A program made the translations under genes and the position numbers. A stretch of DNA of 7,193 bases from Solirubrobacteraceae bacterium. GTDB lineage: Bacteria > Actinomycetota > Thermoleophilia > Solirubrobacterales > Solirubrobacteraceae. The notes under the pieces were generated by a model. That model made no database searches. It saw nothing but the letters and a program-made list of their open reading frames with translations, and was not told the origin of the DNA. Shown in pieces: positions 1 through 6,652 of this stretch. The stretch spans positions 1 through 7,193 of the forward strand of contig JASLDD010000114.1 of NCBI GenBank assembly GCA_030151725.1. The letters are read 5' to 3'. Every line of letters begins with the position of its first letter. Within the stretch, counting starts at the first letter, position 1.

Positions 1-54
1 CGTAACGTGGCCGTGCACACGCGTCGGTCCTCGATCATTCGATCCGTACAAGCA

Positions 55-76
55 CCGGGCGCGATCTGTCGCCCGG
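55..76 (+). terminator. GC-rich hairpin upstream of the operon
   Basis: CCGGGCG at 55-61 is a perfect inverted match to CGCCCGG at 70-76, with an 8-base loop. It could be the terminator of a gene to the left of the window, but no T-run follows, so the role is uncertain. It might instead be a regulatory structure just in front of the promoter candidate at 81-108. I see no recognisable gene in 1-118. Confidence 0.3.
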
Positions 77-80
77 CGGC

Positions 81-108
81 TTGACAAGCGCGGCCTACCT
101 GAGAGGAT
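81..108 (+). promoter_or_regulatory. Candidate promoter of the lysS-kamDE-kamB operon
   Basis: A perfect -35 hexamer TTGACA lies at 81-86, inside a small inverted repeat (GCTT-GAC-AAGC, 79-89). The best -10 candidate is GAGGAT at 103-108 with a 16-base spacer. It matches TATAAT only at the second, fifth and sixth positions. Transcription would begin only a few bases before the ATG at 119, giving a nearly leaderless mRNA and leaving the GAGAGGA ribosome-binding candidate at 101-107 mostly outside it. The -35 is convincing and the -10 is weak. The real promoter may lie left of the window. Confidence 0.25.
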
Positions 109-118
109 CATCTTCGAC

Positions 119-1660
119 ATGCGCGTACAGGATCACGAGGACGAGCAGCAGAGCCACGCTTCCCCCCTCGACACGACGGGCCCCGGTGAGCAGGCCGTCG
201 AATTTGACGAACGCCGCGCAAAGATGGAGCGGCTGCGCAGCGAAGGCATAGATCCCTACCCACCGGTGACGCTGTGGGCGGAGCGCACGCGCGTAGCCGA
301 CGTGCTCGCCGAGCACGATGCCACCACGCTCGAGGCCGGCGAGCATCCAGGACTGCGCTACCACATCGCCGGTCGACTGATCTCGCGACGCGGGCACGGC
401 AAGACCGCGTTCCTGGATATCCGCGACCTCTCCGGGACGATCCAGGCAGTCGTTCGCGTGGATGCTCTCGGGCAGGAAGCCTATGACCGCATCCTCGGCC
501 TTGACATAGGAGACATCGTGGGGATCGAGGGCTGCGTGTACGTCACCCAGCGCGGCCAGCTCGCGCTGGCGGTTGGGACGTGCACGCTGCTGACCAAGAC
601 GCTGCGCCCGCCTCCTGACAAGCACCACGGACTCGGGGACACGGGTACCCGCTATCGCTACCGCGAGCTCGACCTGATCGCAAACGAAGAGACACGCGAG
701 CTGTTCGTGGATCGCTACAAGATCGTGTACGCGATCCGCGAATGGTTGAACGAACGCAACTTCGTCGAGGTGGAAACGCCCGCGCTCCAATCGCTTGCCG
801 GCGGAGCCGGCTCGAGACCGTTTACCACCCATCACAACGCGCTCGACCGCGACCTCTATCTGCGTATATCTGTCGAGCTGTTCCTCAATCGCTGCATCGT
901 CGGCGGCATGGAGAACGTCTACGACATGGGCAAGGTGTTCCGCAACGAGGGCATCTCGCCAAAGCACAGCCCCGAGTTCACGATTATCGAGTTCATGATG
1001 GCCTACGCCGACTACAACGATGTGGCCACCGCCACAGAAGAGATGTTCCGCGACGTCGCCCAGAAGGTCCTCGGGCGCACAGTCATCAAACGAAACGGCG
1101 AAGAGATCGACCTGTCCAAGCCATGGAAGCGGATCACCCAGCGCGAGGCGATCCTCGAGGCCACGGGGCTGGACTTCATGGAGTCAACGCGTGATCAGCT
1201 AGCGGAGGTGCTCGACGAGCCTGTCGACGAGGCGGCCACATGGGCAGAGGTCGTCTCCGACATCTACTCCAAGCTGATCGAGCCGAACATCAACCAGCCG
1301 ACACATGTGTTCGACTTCCCGCTTGAGCCGTTTCCGATTACCAAGCGCCACCCGGTGTATCCCGAGCTCGGCGAGCACTTCGATGCCGTGATCGGAGGCA
1401 TCGAGCTCGTCAGCGGGGACACCGAGCTGAATGACCCCGTCGACCAGTGGCAGCGCTTTGTCGACCAGCGCAAGCGCCGTCTGATCGATGACGAGGACGT
1501 CCCGCACCCCAATGACGAGGAGTACGCGCGAGCGCTCGAGTTCGGTTATTCCCCGACCGCGGGCGGAGGGATGGGAGTCGACCGTCTGGTGATGATCTTG
1601 CTCGAACGCGACACCCTGCGCGAGGTGATCCCATTTCCGATCATGAAGGACCTGCGATGA
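119..1660 (+). CDS. Class II lysyl-tRNA synthetase-like protein, divergent amino-acid pocket
   Basis: This is a 513-residue cytoplasmic protein with the full LysRS layout. An OB-fold anticodon-binding domain (about 80-165) keeps the F98 and Q109 equivalents of anticodon-contacting residues. A class II catalytic core follows, with motif 1 ending in VETP (218-221), motif 2 FRNEG...PEFT (274-288) and motif 3 GMGVDR (484-489). LysRS normally joins lysine to tRNA(Lys) using ATP. G229, E253, R275, E291 and E436 match E. coli LysRS substrate residues G216, E240, R262, E278 and E428. However, Y280 is M293, F426 is D434 and N424 is S432. Actinobacterial enzymes, as I recall them, already vary at the last site, so the first two matter most. 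It is therefore perhaps a paralogue rather than the housekeeping enzyme, so I withhold lysS as a symbol. It is too short, and lacks the membrane domain, to be LysX. No other start codon lies in frame to the left within the window. GAGAGGA (101-107) is a plausible ribosome-binding site. Its stop overlaps kamD (ATGA). Confidence 0.93.
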   Translation: MRVQDHEDEQQSHASPLDTTGPGEQAVEFDERRAKMERLRSEGIDPYPPVTLWAERTRVADVLAEHDATTLEAGEHPGLRYHIAGRLISRRGHGKTAFLDIRDLSGTIQAVVRVDALGQEAYDRILGLDIGDIVGIEGCVYVTQRGQLALAVGTCTLLTKTLRPPPDKHHGLGDTGTRYRYRELDLIANEETRELFVDRYKIVYAIREWLNERNFVEVETPALQSLAGGAGSRPFTTHHNALDRDLYLRISVELFLNRCIVGGMENVYDMGKVFRNEGISPKHSPEFTIIEFMMAYADYNDVATATEEMFRDVAQKVLGRTVIKRNGEEIDLSKPWKRITQREAILEATGLDFMESTRDQLAEVLDEPVDEAATWAEVVSDIYSKLIEPNINQPTHVFDFPLEPFPITKRHPVYPELGEHFDAVIGGIELVSGDTELNDPVDQWQRFVDQRKRRLIDDEDVPHPNDEEYARALEFGYSPTAGGGMGVDRLVMILLERDTLREVIPFPIMKDLR

Positions 1661-3228
1661 GCCCGAGTACGGAGAGCAAGCTCGACCTCGACCCAGGGAT
1701 CGTGGCCGCCTGCCACCAAGCAGCCAAGCAGATTGCCGACGGTGTAGCGGAGCGGATAGCTGGACATACGACGGTCTCTGTGGAGCGCAGCGTTACGCGC
1801 CTGCTGGGGGTCGATGGCGCGGATGAGCTGGAGGCGCCGCTGCCGAACGTGCTCGTAGAACAGGTGCACGACCAGGACGGCTTGGGACGGGGGATCGCCT
1901 ATTGGCTCGGCAACGCAATGCTCCAGAGCGGCCGCTCGCCGCAGCAGATCGCGGAGGCTGTCAGCGCCGGCGAGCTCGACCTGTGTGCCCTGGAGCAAGC
2001 CGACGAGCCGGCGATCCGCGAGCGGGTCATCGAGGAGTGCTCGACGCGCCTGCGGGAGATCCGCGCTCGCTTCGAGGAGCGCAAGGCTATGCGTGAGCGC
2101 CTTGGCGATGCCTCCAGCCCCCTGCGCTATGTGCTGACCGCCACCGGCGACGTCTACGAGGACGTGGTCCACGCCAAGGCGGTGGCCGAAGCCGGCGGGG
2201 ACATCGTGGCCGTGATCCGCTCAACCGCCCAGAGTTTGCTCGACTACGTTCCCTACGGCCCCACCACGGAGGGCTATGGCGGCACTTTCGCCACGCAAGC
2301 CAACTTCCGCATCATGCGCGAGGCGATGGACGAGTGGTCGGAGTCGCACGGTCGTTATGTGCGCCTGTCGAGCTTCTGCTCGGGTCTGTGCATGTCGGAG
2401 ATCGCCGTGATGGGCGCCTGGGAGGGCTTTGACAACATGGTCAACGACGCCCTGTATGGGATCCTCTACCGGGACATCAACATCATCCGCGGGTTGATCG
2501 ACCAGCGCATCTCTCGCATGGTCAACGGCTACTTCGGCGTAGTGATCAACACGGGAGAGGACAACTACCTGCGCACGGCGGACGCCATTGAGGCAGCTCC
2601 GTCGGTGACCGCCTCGCAGTTCATCAACCGTCAGCTCGCCCGAGACTCGGGGGTCCCCGATGGCCAGATCGCGCTGGGCGATGCTTTCGAGATCGACGTG
2701 CCCGTGACGAACGGACTGCTGTACGAGTGGGCTCAGGCACAGCTCACGCGCGAGCTGTTTCCGGACTGTCCCGTCAAGTACATGCCCCCGACGAGGCACA
2801 TGGACGGCAACCTCTTCCGCACGCATGCCGCGGACGCGCTCTTCAACCTCGTCACAATCGCCACCGGACAGGGAATCCAGACGATCGGCGTGCCCACCGA
2901 GGGCATCTTCACCCCTCACATCCACGATCGTGTGCTGGGCCTGCAGAACGTCGACTACGTCTTCAACGCCGCTCGTGACCTCGGCTCAGAGATCGAGTTC
3001 AAGCGCGGCGGGATCATCCAGACTCGAGCCCAGGAGGTGCTAGCGGGAGCACACCAGATGCTCGAGCGGATCGCCGAGACGGGGCTGTTCAGGGCCATCG
3101 AGGAAGCGAGTTTTGGCGACGTCAGCCGCACCCTCGACGGCGGGCGCGGGATCGAGGGCATCGTGATGACGGACGCCGCCTACTTCAATCCCGCGGTGGA
3201 GCTCATGCGAGAGGCAAGCTATGCGTGA
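1657..3228 (+). CDS. kamD: Lysine 5,6-aminomutase, alpha subunit (KamD)
   Basis: This is the large (523 aa; family about 516) TIM-barrel subunit of the adenosylcobalamin- and PLP-dependent mutase that moves the terminal amino group of D-lysine or L-beta-lysine from C6 to C5. The products are 2,5- or 3,5-diaminohexanoate. Recalling the Clostridium sticklandii structure, active-site residues line up at a constant offset of four: R184 as R188, S189 as S193, S238 as S242, Y263 as Y267 (stacks on PLP), R268 as R272, N299 as N303, K370 as K374 and E411 as E415. The subunit therefore looks catalytically competent. It is not the ornithine enzyme OraE, which is larger and carries the B12 domain in the same chain. 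The ATG overlaps the preceding stop by four bases and has AAGGA at 1646-1650, six bases away, which supports translational coupling. The family role is normally lysine fermentation, but the rest of that pathway is not in the window. Confidence 0.95.
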   Translation: MSPSTESKLDLDPGIVAACHQAAKQIADGVAERIAGHTTVSVERSVTRLLGVDGADELEAPLPNVLVEQVHDQDGLGRGIAYWLGNAMLQSGRSPQQIAEAVSAGELDLCALEQADEPAIRERVIEECSTRLREIRARFEERKAMRERLGDASSPLRYVLTATGDVYEDVVHAKAVAEAGGDIVAVIRSTAQSLLDYVPYGPTTEGYGGTFATQANFRIMREAMDEWSESHGRYVRLSSFCSGLCMSEIAVMGAWEGFDNMVNDALYGILYRDINIIRGLIDQRISRMVNGYFGVVINTGEDNYLRTADAIEAAPSVTASQFINRQLARDSGVPDGQIALGDAFEIDVPVTNGLLYEWAQAQLTRELFPDCPVKYMPPTRHMDGNLFRTHAADALFNLVTIATGQGIQTIGVPTEGIFTPHIHDRVLGLQNVDYVFNAARDLGSEIEFKRGGIIQTRAQEVLAGAHQMLERIAETGLFRAIEEASFGDVSRTLDGGRGIEGIVMTDAAYFNPAVELMREASYA

Positions 3229-3976
3229 GGTCGACCTCACGGCTGTCAAGCCCTACGCTGACCATCTCGGCGACGGCCTCGTGCAGATGAGCTTCACCCT
3301 GCCGGTGCCTTACTCGCTGGCAGCTCGCAAGGCCGCCTTGCAGCTCGCGGGGAAGATGGGCTTTGAGTCGCCTGAGGTCGTCCACTACGAGCAGCTGACC
3401 GAGGGCTACACCTACTTCGTGATGTATGGGCGCTGCATGCAGAGCATCGACTTCGAGACGTTGCACGGCGAGGGCTTCGATATCGAGTACATGAGCGAGG
3501 ACGAGGTCGAGCGGTTCGCCGAAGAGCACCTGGGTCGCAAGATCGTGGTGGTGGGCGCAAGCACCGGCTCGGACACGCACAGCGTGGGAATCGATGCAAT
3601 GCTCAACCTCAAGGGCTACCACGGCCATCACGGCTTGGAGGGCTACCACTCCTTCGAGACGTACAACCTGGGAAGCCAGGTGCCCAATAGCGTGCTGCTG
3701 GCCAAGGCCATCGAAGTTGAGGCAGACGCAATCCTGGTTTCCCAGACTGTCACCCAACAGAACCTCCACGTACACAACCTGACGGAGTTGGTCGAGATGG
3801 TCGAGGCGGAGGGACGCCGGGGCGACATGATCCTTGCGTGCGGCGGACCGCGTGTGTCCAACGAGTTGGCCAAGGAGCTTGGCTACGACGCAGGCTTCTC
3901 AAAGGGCACCGAACCACAGCACCTCGCCACGTTCATTGTGCGAGAGCTAGCAGCGCGTGTCTCAACCCACAGCTGA
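3221..3976 (+). CDS. kamE: Lysine 5,6-aminomutase, beta (B12-binding) subunit (KamE)
   Basis: This 251-residue small subunit (family about 262) has an N-terminal dimerisation region and a C-terminal Rossmann B12-binding domain from about residue 105. The cobalamin motif DxHxxG is present as D118-H120-G123, where the histidine is the lower ligand to cobalt. Eleven residues later K131 lies in NLKGYHG. This is the spacing of H133 and K144 in the C. sticklandii enzyme, where K144 holds PLP as an internal aldimine in the resting open state. Both cofactor anchors are thus intact. The N terminus is about 13 residues shorter than the clostridial protein, with no visible loss of a key element. It overlaps kamD by eight bases, and GAGAGG (3209-3214) sits six bases before the ATG, as expected for two subunits made in equal amounts. 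Confidence 0.95.
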   Translation: MREVDLTAVKPYADHLGDGLVQMSFTLPVPYSLAARKAALQLAGKMGFESPEVVHYEQLTEGYTYFVMYGRCMQSIDFETLHGEGFDIEYMSEDEVERFAEEHLGRKIVVVGASTGSDTHSVGIDAMLNLKGYHGHHGLEGYHSFETYNLGSQVPNSVLLAKAIEVEADAILVSQTVTQQNLHVHNLTELVEMVEAEGRRGDMILACGGPRVSNELAKELGYDAGFSKGTEPQHLATFIVRELAARVSTHS

Positions 3977-5084
3977 GGCCAGCGCCGGCATGCTCTCCGA
4001 GCTGACGGTCTCGAGCCAGCGCATTGCACTCGTAGGCCTTGCCAAGAACACAGGGAAGACCGAGACGCTTGCGGCCTTGATGCGCGAGATGCATGCCGCA
4101 AAGCACCGCGTGGGGGTGACCTCCGTTGGACGCGACGGGGAGGAGCACGACGTGATCGACTTCCGAATCTCAAAGCCACGAATTGTGCTGCCCGGAGGGA
4201 GCCTTGTGGCAACCACGGATGAGCTCCTCAGCGCCAGCGGTATCCCCTTTGAACTCCTCGAGGACACGGACGTCCGCACTCCGCTGGGGCGCGTGCTGAT
4301 CGCCCGTCTGCGCGGACAAGGTGCGGTTGAGATCGCGGGACCAAGTGCAGCCGAGCAGGTGCGAGCGGTGAGCGACGTGATGCTCAAGCACGGAGCCACG
4401 CATGTGCTGGTCGACGGCGCCATCGACAGGCGCGCGGCGTCCTCACCAGATGTGGCCGATGGGCTGGTGATGTCGACGGGTGCGGTGTTGAGCGAAGACC
4501 TCGATGAGGTCATCGCTCAGACGAGAGACGCCGTTGAGCTTGTACGCCTACCCCCAATCGACGGAGCAAGCCCGGCGGGGAGAAGGCTGAGCACGCTGGC
4601 TTTGAGTCAATCGAGCGGCGCGGCAAGCCTCGTGGGCGAGGACGGGGATCCCATTGAGCTACCGCCACGGTTCGTGCTGTCGAGCGACTCTACCCAGATC
4701 GGCGCGCTGCTGAGGGCTAACCCGAGCGTCTGCTGGCTGGTAGTCGCCGGCGCGCTGCCCGACCGGTTCCTACGGGAGTTGCTGGCGGCTACCCGCCGGC
4801 ACCCCGACGGGCTGACTGTGGTTGTGGCCAACGCCACCAAGGTCTTCCTGGCCGACCGGAGTGTGGATTGGTATCGACAGCAGGGCATCAGGATTGAGGT
4901 GCTAAAGCCGCTTCATCTGCTTGCACTTACGATCAACCCACTAGCACCGAACTCGCATCGTTTCGACTCGATCCAGTTGCGCAATCTGCTCGAAGAGACA
5001 ATTGCCGGCGTGCCTGTCTTCGATGTTCTCCATCCCGGCTACCCGACAGCAGAGATCCGATCCTCACTTAGCATCCCCGATTAG
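3957..5084 (+). CDS. kamB: P-loop protein, probable lysine 5,6-aminomutase reactivase subunit KamB
   Basis: The 375-residue product begins with a strand and an atypical P-loop (GLAKNTGKT, residues 27-35; five rather than four residues between the outer glycines), so nucleotide binding is likely. Conserved-looking blocks follow: TPLGRV (108-113), IAGPS (126-130), VDGAIDRR (152-159, strand then acidic) and STGAVLS (173-179). I recall this combination from KamB/OrfX proteins next to lysine and ornithine aminomutases. In Fusobacterium, KamB works with the MutS-like ATPase KamC to restore mutase whose B12 is damaged. Position directly after kamE supports that role, but no kamC follows. The start is uncertain: GTG 3957 overlaps kamE by 20 bases with GAGAG at 3942-3946, while ATG 3990 would leave a 13-base gap with GAGG at 3974-3977 and still 15 residues before the P-loop. 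I list the longer form. The family call rests on remembered motifs, not a search. Confidence 0.75.
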   Translation: MSQPTAEASAGMLSELTVSSQRIALVGLAKNTGKTETLAALMREMHAAKHRVGVTSVGRDGEEHDVIDFRISKPRIVLPGGSLVATTDELLSASGIPFELLEDTDVRTPLGRVLIARLRGQGAVEIAGPSAAEQVRAVSDVMLKHGATHVLVDGAIDRRAASSPDVADGLVMSTGAVLSEDLDEVIAQTRDAVELVRLPPIDGASPAGRRLSTLALSQSSGAASLVGEDGDPIELPPRFVLSSDSTQIGALLRANPSVCWLVVAGALPDRFLRELLAATRRHPDGLTVVVANATKVFLADRSVDWYRQQGIRIEVLKPLHLLALTINPLAPNSHRFDSIQLRNLLEETIAGVPVFDVLHPGYPTAEIRSSLSIPD

Positions 5085-5087
5085 GCC

Positions 5088-5107
5088 GCCAGTGTCAGAG
5101 ACACGGC
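5088..5107 (+). terminator. Hairpin three bases after the kamB stop
   Basis: GCC(A)GTGTC pairs with GACACGGC around the loop AGA. This gives eight base pairs with one bulged A at 5091. It starts three bases after the TAG of kamB, a typical place for an operon-ending hairpin. No T-run follows, as is common in GC-rich actinobacteria, so termination is plausible but not shown. Confidence 0.4.
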
Positions 5108-5123
5108 AGCGAACTTGATCACA

Positions 5124-5152
5124 TGCCTCCCTCCGGGATTTGCTCGGAGGCA
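5124..5152 (+). terminator. Second hairpin in the kamB-glycosyltransferase spacer
   Basis: TGCCTCC (5124-5130) is a perfect inverted match to GGAGGCA (5146-5152). An alternative fold pairs CCTCCG (5130-5135) with CGGAGG (5145-5150) around a nine-base loop. The two folds compete for the same right arm. It lies 40 bases after the kamB stop and may back up the hairpin at 5088-5107. No T-run is present. An attenuator role is possible but unsupported. Confidence 0.3.
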
Positions 5153-5242
5153 CAGCTCCCGCGCGGTGGAAATGCCAGTGCCCACGCTGCAATGGGCTTA
5201 GAGCTCGCGCGGGCGGCGCAGAGCGATTTGCCCGCAGCGATC

Positions 5243-5279
5243 GAGCGTCCTTGACGCTCCCTAAGGCATGGTCGATAGT
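5243..5279 (+). promoter_or_regulatory. Promoter of the glycosyltransferase gene with a -35-overlapping inverted repeat
   Basis: TTGACG (5251-5256, five of six to the -35 consensus) and GATAGT (5274-5279, four of six to the -10) are separated by exactly 17 bases. Transcription would start near 5286, leaving a leader of about 70 bases before the ATG at 5359. The -35 box overlaps the perfect inverted repeat GAGCGTC-ctt-GACGCTC (5243-5259). This is a natural place for a repressor operator, although the short loop also allows an RNA or DNA hairpin. The rest of 5085-5358 (bases 5153-5242 and 5280-5358) shows nothing further that I can name. No tRNA or riboswitch fold was recognised. Confidence 0.45.
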
Positions 5280-5358
5280 GGCCCCGATCCCAAACGTCGA
5301 GCTCGGCGCCTCACGAGAGCGCTGCCGGCTGCCGACTGAGACTACGTGGACAACGCCA

Positions 5359-6531
5359 ATGAGCACAATCACCCAAAGCCCTGCCGCAGCGGAGGAGCGA
5401 GATCGCTCCCTTCGGCTGCTTTCGGTGGTTATCCCCTGTCTCAACGAGGCAGAGAACATCGAGATGTGTGTCACCTCGGCGCTTTCGGCAATGACGCAAG
5501 CCGGGATTCTCGGCGAGGTGATCGTCGCCGACAATGGCTCTGAAGATGACAGCGCCGCGCTGGCCGAGCTGGCTGGCGCGCACGTGATACACGAACCATC
5601 GCGCGGATACGGCAACGCATACCGCGCAGGATTCGCGGCAGCGAGCGGCGAGTACGTCCTTATGGCAGACGCCGACCTAACCTACGACTTCTACGAGATT
5701 CCGCGCTTTCTCGAGGCACTCCAGGACGGCGCCGACATGGTAGTTGGTGACCGAATGAGCAACATCCATCGGGGTGCCATGCCATGGCACCACCGCTATA
5801 TCGGCAACCCGCTGCTGTCCGGTTTCTTGAATCTGCTCTTTCACACCGGCGTGAACGATGCGCACTGCGGCATGAGAGCTTTCCGGCGCGACCGCCTCGA
5901 ACTGCTTCAGCTGCGTACGAGCGGCATGGAGTTCGCGTCGGAGATGATTGTCCGCGCGGCAAAGGAGAAGCTGGACATTCGTGAGATCCCGATCGAGTAT
6001 CACCCTCGGGGCGGTGAATCGAAGCTCTCCAGCTTTCGAGACGGGTGGCGTCACCTGCGTTTCCTGCTTCTCCACTCGCCCAACCACCTGTTCATATTGC
6101 CGGGCGCCGTCATGGCCCTGCTGGGAGCCCTCGCCTCGACGCTGGTGCTCGCGCACATCGACCTGCTGCAACGACAGTGGGACCTCCACACGTTGATCGC
6201 GGGATCGCTGCTGCTGATCGTGGGGACGCAGCTCGTCGGCCTTGGCCTTTGTGCGCATGCCTATGCGACGTACTTCATGGGCGAGCGCGACGAGTGGTTC
6301 GACCGTGCTCGTGCCCGTCTGCGTTTGGAGCATGGGCTTATGCTCGGCAGCTTCATTTGCCTGATTGGGGTTGTGATGATCGCGGCTTTGGTGATCGATT
6401 GGATCGCCCGCGGCTTCGGCAGCCTCTCCCAGGAGCGTGTCGCGATCTGCGCAGCGACGCTGCTCGTACTCGGAATCCAGATCGTCTTCTCCTCCTTTCT
6501 CCTGAGCATTCTTGGGCTACGTCGCGACTGA
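5359..6531 (+). CDS. Family 2 glycosyltransferase, polyprenyl-phosphate sugar synthase type, with four membrane segments
   Basis: This 390-residue protein carries a GT-A domain at about 20-240. It has SVVIPCLNE (22-30) at the nucleotide-binding edge, D58 in DNGS, the metal-binding D104-A-D106, HCGMRAF (169-175) and the late RGGESKLS motif (217-224) typical of DPM1-like enzymes. Four hydrophobic segments follow (about 243-267, 278-303, 328-349 and 361-386), anchoring it in the cytoplasmic membrane. DPM1-like enzymes move a hexose from a nucleotide sugar to a polyprenyl phosphate, which then feeds wall, lipid or protein glycosylation. The sugar here cannot be told. The frame stays open back to a TTG at 5140, but residues before the ATG at 5359 look non-coding and the promoter at 5251-5279 lies inside that stretch, so ATG 5359 is preferred. 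The ribosome-binding site is weak (GTGGA, 5346-5350). It has its own promoter and probably no link to the kam operon. Confidence 0.88.
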   Translation: MSTITQSPAAAEERDRSLRLLSVVIPCLNEAENIEMCVTSALSAMTQAGILGEVIVADNGSEDDSAALAELAGAHVIHEPSRGYGNAYRAGFAAASGEYVLMADADLTYDFYEIPRFLEALQDGADMVVGDRMSNIHRGAMPWHHRYIGNPLLSGFLNLLFHTGVNDAHCGMRAFRRDRLELLQLRTSGMEFASEMIVRAAKEKLDIREIPIEYHPRGGESKLSSFRDGWRHLRFLLLHSPNHLFILPGAVMALLGALASTLVLAHIDLLQRQWDLHTLIAGSLLLIVGTQLVGLGLCAHAYATYFMGERDEWFDRARARLRLEHGLMLGSFICLIGVVMIAALVIDWIARGFGSLSQERVAICAATLLVLGIQIVFSSFLLSILGLRRD

Positions 6532-6644
6532 TGAGATCAGAAGCGCCCGGAGGCCCCCACACGGCGCCCCAGTCGTGGCCTGCTGAGTCCGCGCACGGCA
6601 TACCGGGCCTTCAGCCAGCGACTCTTTGCCACGGCAGCGGATAG
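6531..6644 (+). CDS. Doubtful 37-codon ORF coupled to the glycosyltransferase stop
   Basis: The TGA of the glycosyltransferase and an ATG share one base (TGATG), and the new frame runs 37 codons to a TAG at 6642-6644. That TAG abuts the AGGA of the next gene. The peptide is rich in Pro, Gly, Ala and Ser, has no membrane segment and resembles no family I know. Third-position G/C is lower than in the neighbours and there is no ribosome-binding site of its own. It could be a coupling ORF that carries ribosomes to the next start, or chance. Apart from it, 6532-6652 holds nothing I recognise. Confidence 0.18.
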   Translation: MRSEAPGGPHTAPQSWPAESAHGIPGLQPATLCHGSG

Positions 6645-6646
6645 GA
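6643..6646 (+). promoter_or_regulatory. Ribosome-binding site that decides the GTG start at 6653
   Basis: AGGA lies six bases before GTG 6653. No ATG exists in this frame between the upstream stop at 6584-6586 and the GTG. The only earlier start codon, TTG 6626, has no comparable site. Confidence 0.5.
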
Positions 6647-6652
6647 CTCGTC

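Noticed and set aside
95..967. Long open frame (290 codons) on the minus strand opposite the synthetase gene
   Set aside because: It lies wholly in the shadow of a clearly recognised plus-strand gene. Long antisense frames are usual in GC-rich DNA, and its protein shows no motif or family character.
119..1660. LysX (lysyl-phosphatidylglycerol synthase fused to LysRS) or short EpmA
   Set aside because: At 513 residues it has no room for the MprF-like membrane domain of LysX, and no membrane segments are seen. It has the N-terminal OB fold that EpmA lacks.
1546..2925. Two minus-strand open frames (1546-2172 and 2221-2925) opposite kamD
   Set aside because: Both mirror kamD codons and resemble no family. 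KamD on the plus strand has conserved active-site residues throughout.
1657..3976. D-ornithine 4,5-aminomutase (OraE/OraS) as an alternative identity
   Set aside because: OraE is a single large chain that carries the B12 domain, with a small OraS partner of about 120 residues. Here the barrel and B12 domains are separate proteins of KamD and KamE size.
5140..5358. N-terminal extension of the glycosyltransferase from TTG 5140
   Set aside because: The 73 extra residues are Cys/Arg/Pro-rich and unlike a GT-A start. They cross a hairpin and a good promoter, and the normal N terminus fits ATG 5359.
5085..5358. tRNA, cobalamin riboswitch or other RNA gene in the spacer
   Set aside because: No cloverleaf with a T-arm signature and no B12-box-like block was found. 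The stems present are simple hairpins, and the B12-dependent genes lie upstream, not downstream.
5677..6333. 218-codon minus-strand frame opposite the glycosyltransferase
   Set aside because: It covers the DXD and membrane-segment region of the real gene, and its protein is charged and featureless. It is a shadow frame.
6045..6530. Plus-strand frame in another phase inside the glycosyltransferase gene
   Set aside because: It is Arg/Pro/Ala-rich out-of-frame translation of the membrane segments. Only its tail after the ATG at 6531 is considered, as a separate doubtful small ORF.
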